NCBI RefSeq assembly: GCF_001426405.1
Contig: NZ_LMEP01000025.1
Span: 206,750-270,749, forward strand
Reading direction: 5' to 3'
DNA length: 64,000 nucleotides
Origin: Streptomyces sp. Root1304
Lineage (GTDB): Bacteria > Actinomycetota > Actinomycetes > Streptomycetales > Streptomycetaceae
Part shown: positions 51,703 to 59,961 of the stretch, in pieces
Numbering within the stretch: position 1 is the stretch's first letter
Layout of the letters: each line of letters begins with the position of its first letter
Program-made: the position numbers and the translations under genes
The notes under the pieces: generated by a model
Seen by the model: only the letters and a program-made list of their open reading frames with translations
Database searches by the model: none
What the model was told of the DNA's origin: nothing

Positions 51703-52493
51703 CGCCGGGCTCGTCGTCGTTCCTCGACTTTCTGGCGGACCACTCGCCGGAGCTGTTGCCGGGCGGTCGGAAGCTGCCGGAGGGGATCGTCGAGGCCCCG
51801 CACGGGACGACGATCGTCGCAGCCACCTTCGCCGGCGGGGTCGTGCTCGCCGGTGACCGGCGGGCCACCATGGGGAACATGATCGCGCAGCGGGACATCG
51901 AGAAGGTGTTCCCGGCGGACGAGTTCTCCGCCGTCGGCATCGCCGGCACCGCCGGTCTCGCCGTGGAGATGGTCAAGCTGTTCCAGCTGGAGCTGGAGCA
52001 CTTCGAGAAGGTGGAGGGCGTCACGCTCTCCCTGGAGGGCAAGGCGAACCGCCTCTCCACCATGATCCGGGGCAACCTGGGCATGGCCATGCAGGGGCTC
52101 GCCGTCGTGCCGCTCTTCGCGGGCTGGGACGAGGGCAAGGAGAAGGGCCGGATCTTCTCCTACGACGTGACCGGCGGCCGCTCCGAGGAGCACGGGTACG
52201 CCGCCACCGGCTCCGGCTCGATCTTCGCGCGCGGCTCGATGAAGAAGCTCTACCGCGCCGACCTGACCGAGCAGCAGGCCACCACGCTGGTCGTGCAGGC
52301 GCTCTACGACGCGGCGGACGACGACTCGGCGACCGGCGGTCCGGACATGGCGCGCCGGATCTTCCCGATCGTCACGGTCATCACGGACGAGGGCTACCGC
52401 AGGCTCACGGAGGACGAGTCCTCCGCGCTGGCCCGGTCGGTCACCGAGCGGCGACTCGAGGAGCCCGACGGGCCGCGCGCCGCCCTGCTCTGA
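51654..52493 (+). CDS. prcB: 20S proteasome beta subunit
   Basis: A 279-residue Ntn-hydrolase precursor. A 51-residue propeptide ends at HG, exposing the catalytic Thr52 (TTIVAATFAGG). Active-site Asp and Lys are in GDRRATMGN and EKVFP, and the conserved SGSIFARG loop supports the nucleophile. Fourteen copies line the proteolytic chamber and self-process during assembly. GTG 51654 has the ribosome site TGGAGGGAAA inside the end of the endonuclease gene, giving a 49-bp overlap in another frame. It is followed 46 bp later by prcA. Confidence 0.97.
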   Translation: MEANTRSTGRLPAAFLTPGSSSFLDFLADHSPELLPGGRKLPEGIVEAPHGTTIVAATFAGGVVLAGDRRATMGNMIAQRDIEKVFPADEFSAVGIAGTAGLAVEMVKLFQLELEHFEKVEGVTLSLEGKANRLSTMIRGNLGMAMQGLAVVPLFAGWDEGKEKGRIFSYDVTGGRSEEHGYAATGSGSIFARGSMKKLYRADLTEQQATTLVVQALYDAADDDSATGGPDMARRIFPIVTVITDEGYRRLTEDESSALARSVTERRLEEPDGPRAALL

Positions 52494-52539
52494 CCACTCG
52501 TCGCCCGACAGCAGCCCAGAAGAAAGGGACGGACCGCCG

Positions 52540-53292
52540 GTGTCCACTCCGTTCTACGTCTCACCCCAGCAGGCCATGGCCGACCGGGCGGAGTACGCCC
52601 GCAAGGGCATCGCCCGAGGCCGCAGCCTCGTCGTCCTCCAGTACACCGACGGCATCGTCTTCGTCGGTGAGAACCCCTCGCGCGCACTGCACAAGTTCAG
52701 CGAGATCTACGACCGGATCGGCTTCGCGGCCGCCGGCAAGTACAACGAGTACGAGAACCTCCGCATCGGTGGCGTGCGCTACGCCGATCTGCGGGGCTAC
52801 ACCTACGACCGGGACGACGTCACCGCGCGCGGCCTGGCCAACGTCTACGCCCAGACCCTCGGCACCATCTTCTCCAGCGCGGGGGAGAAGCCGTACGAGG
52901 TGGAGCTGGTCGTCGCCGAGGTCGGCACCGAGCCGTCCGGCGACCAGATCTACCGGCTGCCGCACGACGGGTCGATCGTCGACGAGCACGGCTCGGTCGC
53001 GGTCGGCGGGAACGCCGAGCAGATCAGCACCTATCTGGACCAGCGGCACCGGGACGGCATGTCCCTCGCCGAGGCCCTGAAGCTGGCCGTCCAGGCGCTC
53101 TCGCGGGACACCAACGGCACCGAGCGGGAGATCCCCGCGGAGCGCCTGGAGGTGGCGGTCCTGGACCGTACGCGCCCGCAGCAGCGCAAGTTCAAGCGGA
53201 TCGTCGGCCGTCAGCTGTCCCGCCTCCTGGAGGCGGACAACGCGGCGGTGACGAAGACGGACGAGCCCTCCGACGAGGCTCCCGAGGAGTAG
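52540..53292 (+). CDS. prcA: 20S proteasome alpha subunit
   Basis: A 250-residue subunit of the outer rings. The N-terminal gating segment (STPFYVSPQQAMADRAEYARKGIARG) is followed by the standard alpha-type fold (GKYNEYENLRIGGVRYADLRGY); the catalytic Thr is absent, as expected. The C-terminus is a charged tail (DEPSDEAPEE). The alpha ring controls entry and is the docking site for ARC. GTG 52540 has AGAAAGGGA upstream. It ends the arc-dop-pup-prcBA locus at a bidirectional terminator. Confidence 0.97.
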   Translation: MSTPFYVSPQQAMADRAEYARKGIARGRSLVVLQYTDGIVFVGENPSRALHKFSEIYDRIGFAAAGKYNEYENLRIGGVRYADLRGYTYDRDDVTARGLANVYAQTLGTIFSSAGEKPYEVELVVAEVGTEPSGDQIYRLPHDGSIVDEHGSVAVGGNAEQISTYLDQRHRDGMSLAEALKLAVQALSRDTNGTEREIPAERLEVAVLDRTRPQQRKFKRIVGRQLSRLLEADNAAVTKTDEPSDEAPEE

Positions 53293-53346
53293 CACCGCTC
53301 CCGGGGAGCGCGAGCGCTTCCCGGAGCCGCGAGGCACCGCAAGGAG

Positions 53347-53374
53347 GGGGCCGGGTCCGTCGTGACCCGGCCCC
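53347..53374. terminator. bidirectional terminator after prcA
   Basis: GGGGCCGGGTC and GACCCGGCCCC form a perfect 11-bp stem with a 6-base loop, 54 bp past the prcA stop, facing the convergent LacI-family gene. Confidence 0.8.
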
Positions 53375-53465
53375 TTCCGGCGTACCGTGCGCCGCCGGTG
53401 CGTGTCGGGATGCCTCCGTGTGCGTCCGGGCCCCTCCGTGCGTCCCCCAGCCCCCCCCGCGGGGC

Positions 53466-54485
53466 TCAGAGTGCCGGTGCGGGCCCCGTGGAGCCCCGGG
53501 TGACGAGGGTGACGGGGAGGGCGTCCGACTGCGCCGGTTCGCCCGCGAGGACGGCGAGCAGCGCCTCCATGCCGCGTCGGCCGAACTCCTCGGCGGGCAG
53601 CCGGACCGTGGTGAGCTCCGGCTCGACCACCGTGGCCAGGGCCATGTCGTCGAAACCGGTGACCGAGAGGTCCTCGGGGACCCGCAGCCCCAGCCGGCGG
53701 GCGGCCTTGACGACGCCGACCGCGAGGATGTCGTCGTCGCAGACCACCGCCGTGGGCCGGGGCCCGGGGGCGGCGAGGGCGAGGGCCGCGGCCTCCCAGG
53801 CGTCCGCGACGTTCAGCGGCGACCGTACGGTGCGCACCTCCGTCCCGCGCAGGGCGTCGGCCAGGACGGCGGCCCGCACCTCGAAGGTCCAGGACGGCGC
53901 GGCGGACGCCAGGTGCAGGAAGCGGCGGTGGCCGAGGCCGAGCAGGTGGCCGGTCACCCGCCGCATCCCGTCGGCGACGTCGAGGTTCACGTGCGCGGCG
54001 GCGCCGGGGGCGGCCGGGTCGCTGTCGAGCATGACGAGCGGGAGGTCGCTGCCCCGGAAGGCCTCCAGCGCGTCGGCCGCCATCGAGGAGGCGATCACGC
54101 CGTCGAGCGCGGCCTGCGCGGAGGCGAAGGGGTCCCGCGCGGGGCCGAGGCCGTCGGGGGAGGGGTAGAGGACGACGCCGAAGCCCTGCCGGGCGGCCGC
54201 GGCGGCGGCGCCGGTGTAGACGTGGGCGAAGAACTCGTTGGTGAGGGCCGGGACGACCAGCATGGCCGTGCGGGTGCGGCCGAGGCGCAGATTGCGAGCG
54301 GCGAGGTTGGGCCGGTAGCCCAGCTCCCTGGCGGCCTCGCGGACGGTCCCCGCGGTGCGCTCGGAGACCCGCCCGCGCCATTTGTCCCCGAGCACGAGGG
54401 AGACGGTGGCCTGCGAGACGCCGGCCGTGCGTGCGACGTCCCGGCTGGTGGGGCGGTTGCCGCCGAGCGGCTCCGGGGTCTGCAC
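53466..54485 (-). CDS. LacI-family transcriptional regulator
   Basis: A 339-residue repressor. The LacI helix-turn-helix is at residues 14-35 (TSRDVARTAGVSQATVSLVL), followed by the hinge helix (YRPNLAARNLRLGRT) and a two-lobed periplasmic-binding-like ligand domain (75-330). Sugar or nucleoside effectors are typical. Longer in-frame starts exist (ATG 54566, ATG 54638), but GTG 54485 has a GGAGG site 5 bases upstream and gives the usual N-terminus. It is divergent from an MFS transporter across 145 bp that holds a long inverted repeat, so it probably controls that gene. Confidence 0.9.
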   Translation of the reverse strand: MQTPEPLGGNRPTSRDVARTAGVSQATVSLVLGDKWRGRVSERTAGTVREAARELGYRPNLAARNLRLGRTRTAMLVVPALTNEFFAHVYTGAAAAAARQGFGVVLYPSPDGLGPARDPFASAQAALDGVIASSMAADALEAFRGSDLPLVMLDSDPAAPGAAAHVNLDVADGMRRVTGHLLGLGHRRFLHLASAAPSWTFEVRAAVLADALRGTEVRTVRSPLNVADAWEAAALALAAPGPRPTAVVCDDDILAVGVVKAARRLGLRVPEDLSVTGFDDMALATVVEPELTTVRLPAEEFGRRGMEALLAVLAGEPAQSDALPVTLVTRGSTGPAPAL

Positions 54486-54568
54486 TGAAGCCTCCGCGTC
54501 GGACGGTGACGGTCCCGGGGGAGGCCCCGGGACCGGTCGCGGGGTGGACCCGCGTACAGCCGACATGG

Positions 54569-54595
54569 TACGTATGACGCCTGAAGTTATACGTA
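54569..54595. promoter_or_regulatory. inverted repeat operator between the LacI regulator and the MFS gene
   Basis: TACGTAT and ATACGTA form perfect 7-bp arms separated by 13 bases; each half contains the palindrome TACGTA. It lies 36 bp before the transporter start and is AT-rich against its surroundings, as expected of a LacI-family site. Confidence 0.6.
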
Positions 54596-54630
54596 AAACC
54601 TCGGCGGCGTCCGGGGCGAGGGGAGTCCAC

Positions 54631-55911
54631 ATGGCCACCGAGGCCCCGGCACACGGCGGCTATCGCGACATCCTACGGGCGCCCCACGCGGCCCGGCTGC
54701 TCGCCGGAACCCTCCTCGGGCGTCTGCCCAACGGCGTCGGCCCCATCGCCATCACCCTCTTCGTCCGCGACCAGGGCGGCAGCTACACCCTCGCCGGCGG
54801 CCTCATCGCCGCCTACGGCGTCGCCACCGCCCTCGGCCAGCCCCTGCTCGGCCGCGCCGTCGACCTCAAGGGCCAGCCCCGGGTCCAGCTGCCCGCCGCG
54901 GTGCTCTCCGCCCTCGGCATGGCCCTGCTCGCGCTGACCGGCATCGGCACCCTCCCCCTCGCCTACGCCGCCGTCGTCCTCGCGGGGCTCTTCACGCCGC
55001 CCCTGGAGGGCGGGCTGCGCGCCCTGTGGCCGAGCGTCCTGGGCCGCGAGGACCGGGTCCACCGGGCGTACGCCCTGGACGCGGTCGCGCAGGAGGTCAT
55101 GTTCACCGCGGGACCGCTGCTGCTGACCCTCCTCGTCTCCCTGTGGTCACCCGCCGCAGCCCTCCTCGTCATCAACCTCCTCGGCGTCCTCGGCGCCCTC
55201 TCCGTCGTCCTCTCGGAGCCCTCCCGCACCTGGCGCTCCGCGCCCCGCGAGGCCCACTGGCTGGGCGCCCTGCGCTCCCCGGGGCTCCTCGCCCTGCTCG
55301 GCTCGTTCTTCTTCGTCGGCCTGGCCCTCGGCTCCATCACCGTCGCCGCCGTCGCCTACGCCGACGACCGGGGCACCCCCTCCGTCTACGGCTGGCTGAT
55401 GGCCGCCCTCGGCCTCGGCGCGCTCCTCGGCGGGGTCGTCTACGGGGCCCGCCCGTGGGCCGGCGCGCCCGAGCGGCGGCTCCGTGTCCTCGTCCTGCTC
55501 CTGGCGGTCTGCTACCTGCCGCTGGTGCTCACCCCCGGCCCCGTCGCCATGACGGCCCTCTCGGTGCTCTCCGGCGTCTTCCTGGCCCCCGTCCTCGCCT
55601 GCGCCTTCATCGTCGTCGACCGGCACGCGCCGCGCGGCACCGTCACCGAGGCCTTCTCCTGGCTGGTCACCACCTTCGGCGTCGGCTCGGCCCTCGGCTC
55701 CGCCGTCGCGGGGCCCGCCGTCGAACTGGCCGGAACGGCGACCGGGTTCGCCGTCGCCGGCGCGGGCGGTCTGGTCGCCCTCCTCGTCCTCGTCTCGACC
55801 GGCCGTGTCCTGGGCGCTCCCACCGCTTCCGACACGCCTGGGGCCGACGCGCGACACGCCGTGGGTACGGCCGCCCCCGCCGCCGTACACGGGGAAAAGA
55901 ACACGCACTGA
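54631..55911 (+). CDS. MFS transporter
   Basis: A 426-residue major facilitator with twelve predicted membrane helices. The loop motif after the second helix (GRAVDLKGQPRVQ) resembles the family DRxGRR signature, and the C-terminal tail is soluble (about 35 residues). It resembles the unclassified Streptomyces exporters of small hydrophilic compounds; direction and substrate are not known. ATG 54631 has a GGGAG ribosome site. It is divergent from a LacI-family regulator and lies just upstream of pafA, which has its own promoter. Confidence 0.88.
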   Translation: MATEAPAHGGYRDILRAPHAARLLAGTLLGRLPNGVGPIAITLFVRDQGGSYTLAGGLIAAYGVATALGQPLLGRAVDLKGQPRVQLPAAVLSALGMALLALTGIGTLPLAYAAVVLAGLFTPPLEGGLRALWPSVLGREDRVHRAYALDAVAQEVMFTAGPLLLTLLVSLWSPAAALLVINLLGVLGALSVVLSEPSRTWRSAPREAHWLGALRSPGLLALLGSFFFVGLALGSITVAAVAYADDRGTPSVYGWLMAALGLGALLGGVVYGARPWAGAPERRLRVLVLLLAVCYLPLVLTPGPVAMTALSVLSGVFLAPVLACAFIVVDRHAPRGTVTEAFSWLVTTFGVGSALGSAVAGPAVELAGTATGFAVAGAGGLVALLVLVSTGRVLGAPTASDTPGADARHAVGTAAPAAVHGEKNTH

Positions 55912-55968
55912 TCGGAAAATGATCGAAACGGGAACGCCCAACCCGGTTTCAGCGCACGCCCTCAGGCG

Positions 55969-55974
55969 TAATGT
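55969..55974 (+). promoter_or_regulatory. -10 box of a leaderless promoter (pafA)
   Basis: TAATGT is 6 bases before ATG 55981, with a possible -35 TTTCAG 16 bases upstream (55947-55952). No ribosome binding site precedes pafA. Confidence 0.5.
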
Positions 55975-55980
55975 TCAGAC

Positions 55981-57342
55981 ATGGACCGCCGCATTTTCGG
56001 GCTGGAGAACGAGTACGGCGTCACGTGCACGTTCAGGGGACAGCGCCGACTGTCTCCTGACGAAGTGGCGCGCTACCTCTTCCGCCGTGTCGTGTCATGG
56101 GGCCGCAGCAGCAATGTCTTCCTGCGGAACGGCGCCCGCCTGTACCTGGACGTGGGATCGCATCCGGAATACGCCACACCGGAATGCGACAACGTGACCG
56201 AACTGGTCACCCACGACAAGGCCGGCGAGCGCATTCTCGAGGGCCTGCTCGTCGACGCCGAACGCCGCCTGCACGAGGAGGGAATCGCGGGCGACGTCTA
56301 CCTCTTCAAGAACAACACCGACTCGGCCGGAAACTCCTACGGCTGCCACGAGAACTATCTCGTCGCCCGCCACGGGGAGTTCTCCCGGCTCGCGGACATC
56401 CTGATTCCCTTCCTCGTCACCCGGCAGCTCATCTGCGGCGCGGGAAAGGTCCTCCAGACCCCCCGGGGCGCGGTGTTCTGCGTCTCCCAGCGTGCCGAGC
56501 ACATCTGGGAGGGCGTCAGCTCCGCCACCACCCGCTCGCGTCCCATCATCAACACCCGGGACGAGCCGCACGCGGACGCCGAGCGCTACCGCCGGCTCCA
56601 TGTCATCGTCGGCGACTCGAACATGTCCGAGACGACCATGCTGCTCAAGGTCGGCGCCACCGACCTGGTGCTGCGCATGATCGAGGCCGGCACCGTGATG
56701 CGCGACCTGACACTGGAGAACCCGATCCGGGCCATCCGCGAGGTCAGCCACGACATCACCGGGCAGCGCAAGGTCAGGCTCGCCAGCGGCCGGGAGGCCT
56801 CGGCCCTCGAAGTCCAGCGCGAGTACTACGAGAAGGCCGTCGACTTCGTCGACCGCCGCGGCATCCGGAACGGCACCGTGGCCCAGGTCCTGGAGCTGTG
56901 GGGCCGTACGCTCGACGCGATCGAGAGCGAGCGGCTGGACCGCATCGAGACCGAGATCGACTGGGTCATGAAGCACCGGCTCATCGAGCGCTACCGGGCC
57001 AAGCACAACATGACCATGTCCAACCCGAGGGTCGCGCAGATAGACCTCGCCTACCACGACATCCACCGCCGTCGTGGGCTGTACTACCTGCTGCAGAAGA
57101 ACGGGCAGGCGGCCCGGATCTGCAACGACCTGAAGATCTTCGAGGGCAAGTCGGTGCCCCCGCAGACCACTCGGGCCAGGCTCCGCGGCGACTTCATCCG
57201 CCGCGCCCAGGAGCAGCGCCGGGACTTCACCGTCGACTGGGTCCACCTGAAGCTGAACGACCAGGCGCAGCGCACGGTGTTGTGCAAGGACCCGTTCCGC
57301 TCCGTCGACGACCGGGTCGAAAAGCTGATCGCCGGAATGTAA
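55981..57342 (+). CDS. pafA: Pup-protein ligase
   Basis: A 453-residue ligase of the glutamine-synthetase-like carboxylate-amine ligase fold. Seen are GLENEYG (metal Glu9), RLYLDVGSHPEYATPE with catalytic Asp57, FKNNTDSAGNSYGCHENYL and the INTRDEPHADAERYRRLH ATP-site stretch. It lacks the Dop-loop insertion. It phosphorylates the Glu at the C-terminus of deamidated Pup and joins it to substrate lysines. It is separated from prcA by the LacI/MFS pair, as ligase and core genes are often apart. Confidence 0.97.
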   Translation: MDRRIFGLENEYGVTCTFRGQRRLSPDEVARYLFRRVVSWGRSSNVFLRNGARLYLDVGSHPEYATPECDNVTELVTHDKAGERILEGLLVDAERRLHEEGIAGDVYLFKNNTDSAGNSYGCHENYLVARHGEFSRLADILIPFLVTRQLICGAGKVLQTPRGAVFCVSQRAEHIWEGVSSATTRSRPIINTRDEPHADAERYRRLHVIVGDSNMSETTMLLKVGATDLVLRMIEAGTVMRDLTLENPIRAIREVSHDITGQRKVRLASGREASALEVQREYYEKAVDFVDRRGIRNGTVAQVLELWGRTLDAIESERLDRIETEIDWVMKHRLIERYRAKHNMTMSNPRVAQIDLAYHDIHRRRGLYYLLQKNGQAARICNDLKIFEGKSVPPQTTRARLRGDFIRRAQEQRRDFTVDWVHLKLNDQAQRTVLCKDPFRSVDDRVEKLIAGM

Positions 57343-57358
57343 GCAGGTCGTACCGGCC

Positions 57359-57393
57359 CGAGGGCCCCGCACGTTTGGCGTGCGGGGCCCTCG
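57359..57393 (+). terminator. terminator of pafA
   Basis: A perfect 15-bp stem (57359-57373 with 57379-57393) and TTTGG loop lie 17 bp after the pafA stop. A TAGAGT box at 57414-57419 then starts the next unit. Confidence 0.8.
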
Positions 57394-57458
57394 ACGTGAC
57401 AGGAGGGTCCCCTAGAGTGTCGGCACAACTACTGTGCCGTCTGAGATCTGAGGAACAC

Positions 57459-58397
57459 GTGCGCCGACTTGCCGGCCTTCTCGTCGTCCCGCTGCTGCTG
57501 CTGTCGACAGCGGCGTGCGGCAGCGACGACAAGGGCTCCGATTCCGCCTCGATGAAGAACGGACTGCCCGCCATCACCGCGGGTGAGAAGTTCGGGGAGA
57601 AGCCGACCCTCGCCAAGGGCGTGGGCGACCCGCCCAAGGAACTCAAGGTCAACGTCATCAGCGAGGGCAAGGGCGCGGTGACGAAGAAGGGCGACGCGCT
57701 CTCGGTGAACTACCTGGGCCAGGCCTGGGACTCCACCACCCCCTTCGACAACAGCTTCGACCGCGGCCAGCCCTTCAGCGTGACGCTGGGCGAGGGCCAG
57801 GTCATCAAGGGCTGGGAGCAGGCCCTCGAAGGACAGAAGGTCGGCAGCCGCATCGAGGTCGGCATCCCGCCGGCGCTCGGGTACGGCGCGCAGGGTCAGG
57901 GCGACATCAAGCCGAACGCCACCCTCGTCTTCGTCGTGGACATCCTGAAGTCCGTCACGATCCCGAAGTCCGCCACCGGCACCCCGGTCGCCCAGGACAA
58001 CAAGGACCTCCCGAAGGTCGGCACGAACACCGACGGCAAGGCCCCCACGCTGACGGTGCCCAAGGTCGCCCCGCCGACCAAGCTCGTCTCGAACTACGTG
58101 CTCGAGGCCAAGGGCGAGGCCGTCAAGGCCACCGACACGGTCGTCGTGAACTACGTCGCCGCCCTGTGGAAGGACGGCAAGGTCTTCGACTCGACGTACA
58201 CCACGGGCAAGCCCGCGAACTTCCCGCTGCCGCAGCTCACGCTGAAGGGCCTCAAGGACGGTCTCGTCGGCAAGAAGGTCGGCAGCCGCGTCCTGATCGT
58301 CGCCCCGCCGTCCGAGGCGTTCGGCGACAAGGAGCAGCAGGGCATCCCGAAGGGTTCCACGCTGGTCTTCGCCGTGGACATCCTGACGAAGATGTAA
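57459..58397 (+). CDS. FKBP-type peptidyl-prolyl isomerase lipoprotein, two FKBP domains
   Basis: A 312-residue exported lipoprotein: signal peptide with lipobox STAAC (Cys20), a linker, then FKBP domain 1 (about 65-165) and domain 2 (about 210-312). Domain 1 keeps the active-site aromatic and Asp residues (FDNSFDRGQPF, VIKGWEQAL, GYGAQGQG). Domain 2 is more divergent (FDSTYTTGKPANFPL), so it may be chaperone-like only. It should help fold exported proteins at the outer membrane face. GTG 57459 has a GAGGAA ribosome site. It is followed by a cytoplasmic FKBP 58 bp later. Confidence 0.9.
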   Translation: MRRLAGLLVVPLLLLSTAACGSDDKGSDSASMKNGLPAITAGEKFGEKPTLAKGVGDPPKELKVNVISEGKGAVTKKGDALSVNYLGQAWDSTTPFDNSFDRGQPFSVTLGEGQVIKGWEQALEGQKVGSRIEVGIPPALGYGAQGQGDIKPNATLVFVVDILKSVTIPKSATGTPVAQDNKDLPKVGTNTDGKAPTLTVPKVAPPTKLVSNYVLEAKGEAVKATDTVVVNYVAALWKDGKVFDSTYTTGKPANFPLPQLTLKGLKDGLVGKKVGSRVLIVAPPSEAFGDKEQQGIPKGSTLVFAVDILTKM

Positions 58398-58455
58398 GAC
58401 TGTCCCGATTGCGCGGATCGTCATCGCGCACAGCATCAGTATGAGGAGCAGTTCA

Positions 58456-58836
58456 GTGAGCATCGAGAAGCCCGAGATCGACTTCCCGGGCGGCGAGCCG
58501 CCGAAGGGCCTGGAGATCAAGGACATCTGGGAGGGCGACGGCGAGGTCGCCGCCGCCGGTGACTTCGTCAAGGTCCACTACGTGGGTGTGGCGTTCTCCA
58601 CCGGTGAGGAGTTCGACGCCTCCTGGAACCGCGGGACCGCGCTCGACTTCAACCTCGGCGCCGGTCAGGTCATCCAGGGCTGGGACCAGGGCGTCCAGGG
58701 CATGAAGGTCGGCGGCCGCCGCCAGCTGATCATCCCCGCCCACCTCGGCTACGGCGACCGCGGCGCCGGCAGCGCCATCGCCCCGGGCGAGACGCTGATC
58801 TTCGTCTGCGACCTCGTGGCCGTGAAGAAGCGCTGA
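58456..58836 (+). CDS. FKBP-type peptidyl-prolyl cis-trans isomerase, single domain
   Basis: A 126-residue cytoplasmic FKBP. All hallmark residues of the FK506-binding pocket are present in order (VHYVGVAF, FDASWNRG, VIQGWDQGVQGMKVGGRRQLIIP, LGYGDRG, LIFVCDLVAV). It catalyses cis-trans isomerisation at prolines. GTG 58456 has GAGGAG 7 bases upstream; an in-frame ATG at 58441 would cover that site. It ends in a strong terminator before pafB. Confidence 0.93.
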   Translation: MSIEKPEIDFPGGEPPKGLEIKDIWEGDGEVAAAGDFVKVHYVGVAFSTGEEFDASWNRGTALDFNLGAGQVIQGWDQGVQGMKVGGRRQLIIPAHLGYGDRGAGSAIAPGETLIFVCDLVAVKKR

Positions 58837-58879
58837 CCCCGCGCCCGGGCGGACCCGAGCCCGCCCGGATCGGGCACCC

Positions 58880-58913
58880 GAGGACCCCCGCCCTCCACGG
58901 CGGGGGTCCTCGG
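58880..58913 (+). terminator. terminator after the FKBP gene
   Basis: CGAGGACCCCCGCC and GGCGGGGGTCCTCG form a perfect 14-bp stem with a 6-base loop, 44 bp past the stop codon. Confidence 0.8.
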
Positions 58914-58988
58914 CTTTGGCGCCGACACCCCGGGGCGGTACGGTCGGACGTCGAGAACCGGATCGGGCGGAAGAGGTGCAGGGCTTCG

Positions 58989-59945
58989 ATGGCGATTGCC
59001 AAGTCCGAGCGGCTGATGAATCTCGCGCTGTGCCTGCTCGGCACGCGCCGCCCCCTCAGCAAGCGTGAGCTCCGCGGCTCCATCGAGGCCTACCTCGAAG
59101 CCGGCGGGGACGACGCCTTCAACCGCATGTTCGAGCGCGACAAGGACGACCTCCGCGAGCTCGGCCTCGTCATCGAGACCGTCGAGAACCTGGAGGGCGA
59201 GACCGGCTACCTCGCCCGCCGCGACTCCAACCGGCTGCCCGCCATCACTCTCGACGCCGAGGAGGCCGCCGCCCTCGGCCTCGCGGCCAAGGTCTGGCAG
59301 CAGGCCCGCCTCGCCGGAGCCGCCAGCGGCGCGCTCCAGAAGCTCCGCGCCGCCGGGATGCCGGAGGCGGAGGACTCGTACGACACCCAGCCCAGCGCCC
59401 TCGAACCCCGCATCCCGGTCCACGAGGCCGCCTTCGAACCGCTCATGCTGGCCTGCCGCGACCGCCGGCCCGTAATCTTCGACTACCGCAAGGCCAACGC
59501 CGCCCGCCCCGAGAGCCGCCAGGTCGAACCCTGGACCCTCGAATGCTGGCGCGGCCACTGGTACCTGGCCGGCTGGGACCGCGAGCGCCGCGCCGAGCGC
59601 GTCTTCCGCCTCTCCCGCATCACCGGCAAGGTCCGCTCCCGGGCCGGCGCCTTCACCGCGCCCGTGCCCGACGTCGTCACCGTCCGCGAGACCGTGGAGA
59701 GCTGGGCGGGGGAGACCGCGACCCGCTCGGCCCGGATCCGGCTGCGCACCGGCTGCGGCTACCCGCTGCGGGCCCGCGCCCAGTCCGTGCGCGAGGGCGC
59801 CGACGGCTGGGACGAACTGGAGATCCCGTACGGGCACGGGCTCGACGCCTGGCTGGTCGAGTTCGGCCCCGATGTCGTCGTACTGGAACCCGCCGATCTG
59901 CGGGCCGATGTGGTGGACCGGCTGCGCGCCGTGGCCAAGGGCTGA
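58989..59945 (+). CDS. pafB: WYL-domain transcriptional regulator PafB
   Basis: A 318-residue regulator. The N-terminal winged helix (about 1-80: SERLMNLALCLLGTRRPLSKRELRGSI) is followed by a WYL domain (about 130-240) with the variant WYLAGWD in full (RGHWYLAGWDRERRAERVFRL) and a WCX C-terminal extension. In mycobacteria PafB and PafC form a heterodimer that activates the LexA-independent DNA-damage response. It is followed 16 bp later by pafC. Confidence 0.93.
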   Translation: MAIAKSERLMNLALCLLGTRRPLSKRELRGSIEAYLEAGGDDAFNRMFERDKDDLRELGLVIETVENLEGETGYLARRDSNRLPAITLDAEEAAALGLAAKVWQQARLAGAASGALQKLRAAGMPEAEDSYDTQPSALEPRIPVHEAAFEPLMLACRDRRPVIFDYRKANAARPESRQVEPWTLECWRGHWYLAGWDRERRAERVFRLSRITGKVRSRAGAFTAPVPDVVTVRETVESWAGETATRSARIRLRTGCGYPLRARAQSVREGADGWDELEIPYGHGLDAWLVEFGPDVVVLEPADLRADVVDRLRAVAKG

Positions 59946-59961
59946 GGGGGAGACGTACCGC

